Source of the DNA: HGM20899 sp964615195 | GTDB taxonomy: Bacteria; Pseudomonadota; Gammaproteobacteria; Enterobacterales; Succinivibrionaceae | Direction of reading: 5' to 3' | DNA: 27,337 bases | NCBI GenBank assembly: GCA_964615195.1 | Contig: CAZTNG010000018.1 | Span: forward strand, 1 to 27,337 | In this document: one piece after another, positions 23,767-27,337 of the stretch | Position numbering within the stretch: position 1 is the first letter of the stretch | Layout of the letters: the number at the start of each line of letters is the position of its first letter | Made by a program: the position numbers and the translations under genes | Notes under the pieces: model-generated | The model's input: the letters and a program-made list of their open reading frames with translations, nothing else | Database searches by the model: none | Told to the model about the DNA's origin: nothing

Positions 23767-23811
23767 AAAATATTCGACCTTAAAATATTCTAATTTAAGG
23801 TCAAATATTTT
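23767..23811. terminator. long AT-rich hairpin after the TSCPD gene
   Basis: AAAATATT (23767-23774) and GACCTTAAA (23776-23784) pair with TTTAAGGTC (23794-23802) and AATATTTT (23804-23811), giving 17 bp with one C-A mismatch and a 9-base loop. It acts plausibly as the terminator of the upstream gene, about 60 bases past its stop. Confidence 0.6.
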
Positions 23812-24287
23812 AAATAATTAAATTTCTTGCATTTAAATCTCGAAAACTCCATTTATAAATTATTGTAAATATTACAATTTACTTTGCCAAATTAAGTAAT
23901 TTAAATAGTATTTTTACTTATTTTAAAGTTTATGGTGAATAAGAAAAACATGGTGATTATGCAGTCGCTGTATTTAATTATTTTTCATAACTAATGAATC
24001 AGGATATATTGCTGATTTTATTACCTTAACAAATTTTATATTTTTTAAATAAAAGATTTTTCTAATAGTTTTATGTTGAGTAAATTCGAGTGTTTTTTAA
24101 AATTTAAGAATTTTATTCTATTTGGTCTTGGTGATATAATTTGCTCTGTCTTTTATTATTGATATTATTTGATATTGAGTCGTATAAAAATGTTGTATGT
24201 ATTTGTGCGATGTAACGTCTTATTTTTAACATAAAATAAAAGCAACATAATTCATTCTATATAAACTGATAAAACGCGAGATGGAAA
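23812..24287. other. non-coding gap before the ion channel gene
   Basis: About 475 bases of very AT-rich DNA with no gene that has both a start and a ribosome binding site. TTGATATT occurs at 24159 and again at 24169, a 10-base spacing about 110-130 bases before the channel gene, with a further TGATAT at 24132. No RNA gene was recognised. Confidence 0.4.
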
Positions 24288-25133
24288 ATGAGAGATAATA
24301 TTGCCTCGATAATGCAAAAAATTACGACCTCAAAATTATTCGAATCATCAATAATGGTTGTAATCTTTATAAACTGTATAGTTATTGGTCTAGAAACATA
24401 TGATAAAAATTATATCTATGATTTAGTTAATACTATATGTCTTGTTATTTATACAATTGAAATTTTGATGAGATTTGTAGCTCGTTCATCATTGAAGCAA
24501 TTCTTTTCAAGTGGCTGGAATTTATTCGATTTGTTTGTAGTTGTTGTTAGCTATATTCCTGATGACATATCAACTAATAGTGGTGTCATTGCTGCAATTC
24601 GAGTATTACGAGTATTCAGAATACTACGTTTATTTAAATCTAGCATGGAATTGAGATTGATCATTTCTGTAATGATTCGATCTATGAAATCATTGACCTA
24701 TAATGCTTTGGTTATGCTTATATTTATGTATGTGTTTGCTGTGGCTGGTGTAATGTTTTTTAGGTTGCCAGATGCGTCTACTGCAACTCATGAACAGGTT
24801 ATTGCGCTAGAGCAGTTGAAAGAAGCTGCACCTAATGCGCCTTCTAATAGTGATGATCCATATGGTACTTTAAGTGAATCCTTATTTACTTTGTTAAGAT
24901 GCATGACAGGCGAAGATTGGACAGATTTACGTTACAATTTAGTTACAGCATCTAGAATGGACTTAATTCCTGTGGCTCCATGGGTTGTTACTTTTTATCA
25001 CATAATTTGGTTTGTTTTTGCAGCATTTTTATTGATTAACTTAGTTGTGGGTGCTGTAATCAACAATTATCAGATAATTATGGATGAAGAAAAGAAGAAT
25101 GTGAGTGAACAACGTGCTAAGGAACTCGAGTAG
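24288..25133 (+). CDS. voltage-gated cation channel, single-domain
   Basis: A 281-residue six-helix channel subunit of the bacterial NaChBac/NavAb type, which forms homotetramers. S1-S3 lie at about 18-36, 47-63 and 78-90. S4 carries five gating charges every third residue, R105, R108, R111, R114 and K117 (IRVLRVFRILRLFK). S5 is about 138-158, S6 about 231-258, then a short charged helix ending AKELE. The selectivity filter is T207-G-E-D-W-T-D213. NavAb-type sodium channels have T-L-E-S-W-S-M; two of the three changes that made NavAb calcium-selective (S178D, M181D) are natural here, and TGEDW also occurs in animal Cav channels, so calcium or mixed selectivity is inferred. The S5-pore turret (about 160-192) is long, Ala/Asn/Asp-rich. 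GGA lies 7 bases before the ATG. It is monocistronic. Confidence 0.88.
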   Translation: MRDNIASIMQKITTSKLFESSIMVVIFINCIVIGLETYDKNYIYDLVNTICLVIYTIEILMRFVARSSLKQFFSSGWNLFDLFVVVVSYIPDDISTNSGVIAAIRVLRVFRILRLFKSSMELRLIISVMIRSMKSLTYNALVMLIFMYVFAVAGVMFFRLPDASTATHEQVIALEQLKEAAPNAPSNSDDPYGTLSESLFTLLRCMTGEDWTDLRYNLVTASRMDLIPVAPWVVTFYHIIWFVFAAFLLINLVVGAVINNYQIIMDEEKKNVSEQRAKELE

Positions 25134-25171
25134 AGTATTTATGCAGTAATACTTAGGCAAGATTTTTGTAG

Positions 25172-25208
25172 TACCCTCTATAGGTTAAAAACTTATAGGG
25201 GGTATTTT
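25172..25208 (+). terminator. terminator after the channel gene
   Basis: TACCCTCTATA (25172-25182) pairs with TATAGGGGGTA (25194-25204), with one G-U pair, and TTTT follows. It lies 40 bases past the channel stop. Confidence 0.85.
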
Positions 25209-25254
25209 ATGAAGTTTTTCTGCTAAAGATTGATTTATTACTTCTTAATTTACA

Positions 25255-25282
25255 TAAAAAGGGAAGATTTTTAATCTTCCCT
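25255..25282 (-). terminator. terminator after the aminotransferase gene
   Basis: AGGGAAGAT (25260-25268) pairs with ATCTTCCCT (25274-25282). TTTTTATG follows on the minus strand. It lies about 60 bases past the aminotransferase stop. Confidence 0.85.
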
Positions 25283-25340
25283 AAATTATATTTTTTAATT
25301 GAATTGTTGTTCAACAAACTTAAATATTTATGAATATTTA

Positions 25341-26525
25341 CTACTTATAGCATTCTGTTAGTTTCTTAAAGGCTGGAATAGAACGTTTAATCATATCTCT
25401 ATCAACACAATAAGCAATACGTACATAACCTGGACAACCGAAGTCATCACTAGGCACTAGTAATAAATCAAAAGCTTTAGCTTTTTCACAGAAAGCATAC
25501 GCATCAGATTCTAAGCATTTAACAAATAGATAAAAAGCTCCATCTGGATGAACGCATTCAAATCCTAAATCTGACAATGAGTTAAATAGTAAATCTCTAT
25601 TGGCAGCATAAATTGATAGATCCGATGTATAACCTGCACATTTTTCAATTACATGTTGCCATAAGCTTGGCGCACAAATAAAGCCTAAAGATCTACCAGC
25701 ACCACAAATTGCGGCATACATATTTTTACTATCAGGCATGTCATTAGGAACTAATACATAACCAATTCTTTCACCAGGAAGAGATAAAGCCTTACTGTAT
25801 GAATAACAAATAATAGAGTTTTTGTAATAGTTTGTGATGAACGGAGCTTCACAACCATAGCATATTTCACGATATGGCTCGTCAGATATAATGTAAATTG
25901 GGTGACCGTATTCAGCACTCTTTGCTTTAAGAATATCAGCAAGGGCTTTAATTTGAGTTTCATCAAAAACTACACCAGTAGGATTATTTGGTGAATTTAA
26001 AATAACAGCTACAGTCTTATTGGTAATCATGCTAGCAAAAGCATCAAGATTTAAGCCAAAACTTGGCATAAGAGGTGGAACAATTTTTATGCTTGCACCC
26101 ATTGATTCAATAAATACACGATATTCAGTAAAGAATGGAGCAAAAACCATAACGTTTTGGTCATCACTGTCAATTAATGCTCGTAAAGTAATGGTAAGAC
26201 TTGCTGCTGCACCACAGGTTAAATACAGATTATCGCTAGTAAAGCTTGTACTGAAACGAGAATTTAAATTGTCTGCAATAGCTTTTCTAGTTGCTGGATC
26301 GCCCTGAGCTGAAGTGTAGCCGTGAATTTTAGTGGAAGGTTTAACTGTTAATAGTTCAGCCACTGTATCAGAAATAGCCTTTGGCGCTTCAACACTTGGA
26401 TTACCTATACTAAAATCGAATACATTTTCAGCACCAACTTCAGCAATTCTTTTTTTACCAAATTCAAATATTTCACGTATAACACTACGGCGAGAGCCAA
26501 GCTCAAGCATTTTTTTATTAATCAT
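25341..26525 (-). CDS. PLP-dependent aminotransferase, class I/II
   Basis: A 394-residue fold-type I aminotransferase. The cofactor lysine is K245 in YSYSKALSLPGERIGY, with D215 and Y218 in SDEPYRE contacting the PLP ring, the NSPNNPTG loop at 177-184, and the C-terminal substrate arginine in GYVRIAYC. The N-terminal stretch FDFSIGNPSVEAP and YTSAQGDPATRKAIA are typical of the aspartate/alanine aminotransferase-like group. I recall similar proteins annotated only as PLP-dependent aminotransferases in anaerobes, so the amino donor is left open; aspartate, alanine or an aromatic amino acid are all possible. GAGG lies 8 bases before the ATG. It is monocistronic with a good terminator. Confidence 0.9.
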   Translation of the reverse strand: MINKKMLELGSRRSVIREIFEFGKKRIAEVGAENVFDFSIGNPSVEAPKAISDTVAELLTVKPSTKIHGYTSAQGDPATRKAIADNLNSRFSTSFTSDNLYLTCGAAASLTITLRALIDSDDQNVMVFAPFFTEYRVFIESMGASIKIVPPLMPSFGLNLDAFASMITNKTVAVILNSPNNPTGVVFDETQIKALADILKAKSAEYGHPIYIISDEPYREICYGCEAPFITNYYKNSIICYSYSKALSLPGERIGYVLVPNDMPDSKNMYAAICGAGRSLGFICAPSLWQHVIEKCAGYTSDLSIYAANRDLLFNSLSDLGFECVHPDGAFYLFVKCLESDAYAFCEKAKAFDLLLVPSDDFGCPGYVRIAYCVDRDMIKRSIPAFKKLTECYK

Positions 26526-26672
26526 CTTATTTACCTCTAGTTACATTTTAATGTTTTACTAGTAGCTTTTCAAAAGGATTTAGATATTTTCTAATTTATT
26601 ATTTTATAGTACTTTAGTAAAAAAGTGAGATGGGCAAAATTAATACTATGACATTATCTTGCTTGAGATTAT
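26526..26672. other. gap upstream of the aminotransferase gene
   Basis: Short AT-rich stretch holding the ribosome binding site and presumably the promoter of the minus-strand aminotransferase gene. No gene or repeat was seen in it. With the decayed frame that follows, the stretch 26526-27166 has no intact gene. Confidence 0.4.
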
Positions 26673-26960
26673 TTATTGAAGCTCTAGCTTCTTTAATTGT
26701 TTAGACAAAACTTCTTGAACAGTTTTATTTATAGCATTTACTTCATAATTAAGATTGGTAAATGATGGAGGTACTGAAATATCATACTCAGAAATTAAGT
26801 TCTTAAACTCTTTGAGTTTATTTTGCTTATTATTTATGTTCTCTGTAAGATTTTAATTATTTCGTTGAATGTATTTTTAGCAGTATTTATTCTTTTTTGG
26901 TGTGCCTGTTAAATTTTTTTTGACACTCAAGTCCTTGCTGACGTTTCCTTTATCAATTGC
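26673..26960 (-). pseudogene. frameshifted remnant of an unidentified gene
   Basis: Three overlapping minus-strand frames read like one broken protein. 26960-26877 gives AIDKGNVSKDLSVKKNLTGT then PKK; 26908-26834 gives INTAKNTFNEIIKIL; and 26852-26673 gives TENINNKQNKLKEFKNLISE and continues for 59 codons to a TAA, ending SKQLKKLELQ. Two frameshifts would join them, and no start codon with a ribosome binding site remains. The composite is Lys/Asn-rich, mostly helical, and not recognised. It could be a chance set of open frames in AT-rich DNA, but the 59-codon C-terminal part has varied, protein-like composition. Confidence 0.4.
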
Positions 26961-27075
26961 TTAAAAACTATAAATACAAGGTTAAGAGTAGATAGTCTAT
27001 TAATAATATTTTTTAATAAAATTATTTTTTTTTATATTTATTTGAAAATGATCTATCTAATAAAACTTATGAATG

Positions 27076-27099
27076 TCTACAATATGTAGATAATATACT
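27076..27099 (+). promoter_or_regulatory. inverted repeat and -10-like box before the kinase-like gene
   Basis: TCTACA-ATA-TGTAGA (27076-27090) is a perfect 6-bp dyad with a 3-base centre, 4 bases before TATACT (27094-27099), a fair -10 hexamer. The arrangement suggests an operator over the promoter of the gene that starts at 27167. No -35 box is clear. Confidence 0.4.
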
Positions 27100-27166
27100 A
27101 ATTTTTAGCACAAAGCAGAATATTGAGTTTGTGTTAGTGAATAAAAAATAATTATAGGTTGATTGA

Positions 27167-27337
27167 ATGTGTAACAAAACAGCATTAAATGTTTTTTCTA
27201 GTAAATTAAAAACTTTTATTAATAATAATGTTGGTACTGAAGTACCAAAATTTTATCCTAATGATATGGTAGCTAATAATTTATTTCAAATTATTGAAAT
27301 AATTTCAGTAAATTCCGGAGAAGCAGATTTATATAAG
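27167..27337 (+). CDS. 5' end of a gene, possibly protein kinase-like
   Basis: An ATG at 27167 opens a frame that stays open to the window edge, 57 codons. It starts MCNKTALNVF and then reads EVPKFYPNDMVANN, LFQIIEIISVNSGEADLYK. The last part, a strand, S-x-S-G-E-A-D-x-Y-x, resembles the glycine-rich loop and second strand of bacterial Ser/Thr kinase domains (the ATP-binding lysine would come next, beyond the edge). The kinase reading is a pattern call from about 20 residues. AGG lies 12 bases before the ATG. Codon use is as AT-rich as its neighbours. Such kinases often belong to accessory or defence-like loci, so what follows beyond 27337 matters. Confidence 0.45.
   Translation, partial: MCNKTALNVFSSKLKTFINNNVGTEVPKFYPNDMVANNLFQIIEIISVNSGEADLYK

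Noticed and set aside
23932..23994. 20-codon plus-strand frame MVNKKNMVIMQSLYLIIFHN
   Set aside because: It has a hydrophobic end but no ribosome binding site and no terminator of its own; short frames of this type are expected in AT-rich DNA.
24127..24144. Sigma-54-like GG...GC pair (TTGGTGATATAATTTGC)
   Set aside because: The spacing between GG and GC is 11 rather than 10 and the flanking bases do not match the consensus.
1..27337. CRISPR arrays, insertion sequences, tRNA or rRNA genes
   Set aside because: No regular direct repeats with spacers, no transposase or terminal inverted repeats, and no tRNA or rRNA other than the tRNA-like part of tmRNA was seen.

Overview
The window looks like a stretch of chromosome from an AT-rich gammaproteobacterium. 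The evidence is the gene content: PdxB paired with Usg, YciB with YciI, RapZ, YgiQ, and a tmRNA whose tag reads ANDESYALAA, all typical of that class and in part keeping enterobacterial neighbourhoods (pdxB-usg, smpB-ssrA). An anaerobic gut or rumen lineage such as Succinivibrionaceae would fit the AT-rich codon use, the small TSCPD-domain protein and the cobalamin genes, but this placement is inference. Nearly all of the window is ordinary housekeeping sequence with clear Shine-Dalgarno sites and well-formed intrinsic terminators.

Layout. 1-359: a GC-rich block (by eye about 55% GC, against about 30% elsewhere) that stops at the 3' end of the tmRNA gene, as expected for an element integrated at ssrA. 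360-3035 (minus): ssrA, smpB and icd. 3331-6495 (plus): ygiQ, an 87-aa unknown protein and a lipoprotein with a calcium-loop motif. 6567-10399 (plus): a MarC-family membrane protein, a chemoreceptor and a flavodoxin-fold oxidoreductase. 10517-13218 (plus): aroA, a secreted unknown protein and rapZ, tightly spaced. 13299-15192 (minus): yciB, yciI and galU. 15368-15496 (minus): an isolated 42-codon membrane peptide with its own terminator and repeated motifs upstream. 15890-18093 (minus): pdxB and usg. 18213-20630 (minus): a Lon protease with an almost perfect sigma-32 promoter. 20744-23208 (minus): overlapping cobT-cobS-cobC. 23449-25133 (plus): the TSCPD-domain protein, then a voltage-gated cation channel with a calcium-channel-like filter. 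25341-26525 (minus): a PLP aminotransferase. 26526-27337: a decayed reading frame, then the start of a probable kinase-like gene, which may begin an accessory region.

How the genes work together. ssrA and smpB form the trans-translation ribosome-rescue system, and Lon is one of the proteases that degrade tagged or damaged proteins. cobT, cobS and cobC cover the nucleotide-loop assembly end of cobalamin synthesis, apart from CobU. pdxB makes PLP precursors, and PLP is the cofactor of the aminotransferase. galU and rapZ both bear on envelope sugar supply. No complete undescribed system is visible. The best leads are the TGEDWTD channel filter, the 42-aa membrane peptide and its repeats, the altered RNA-binding tail of RapZ, the GC break at ssrA and the truncated kinase-like gene at the right edge.
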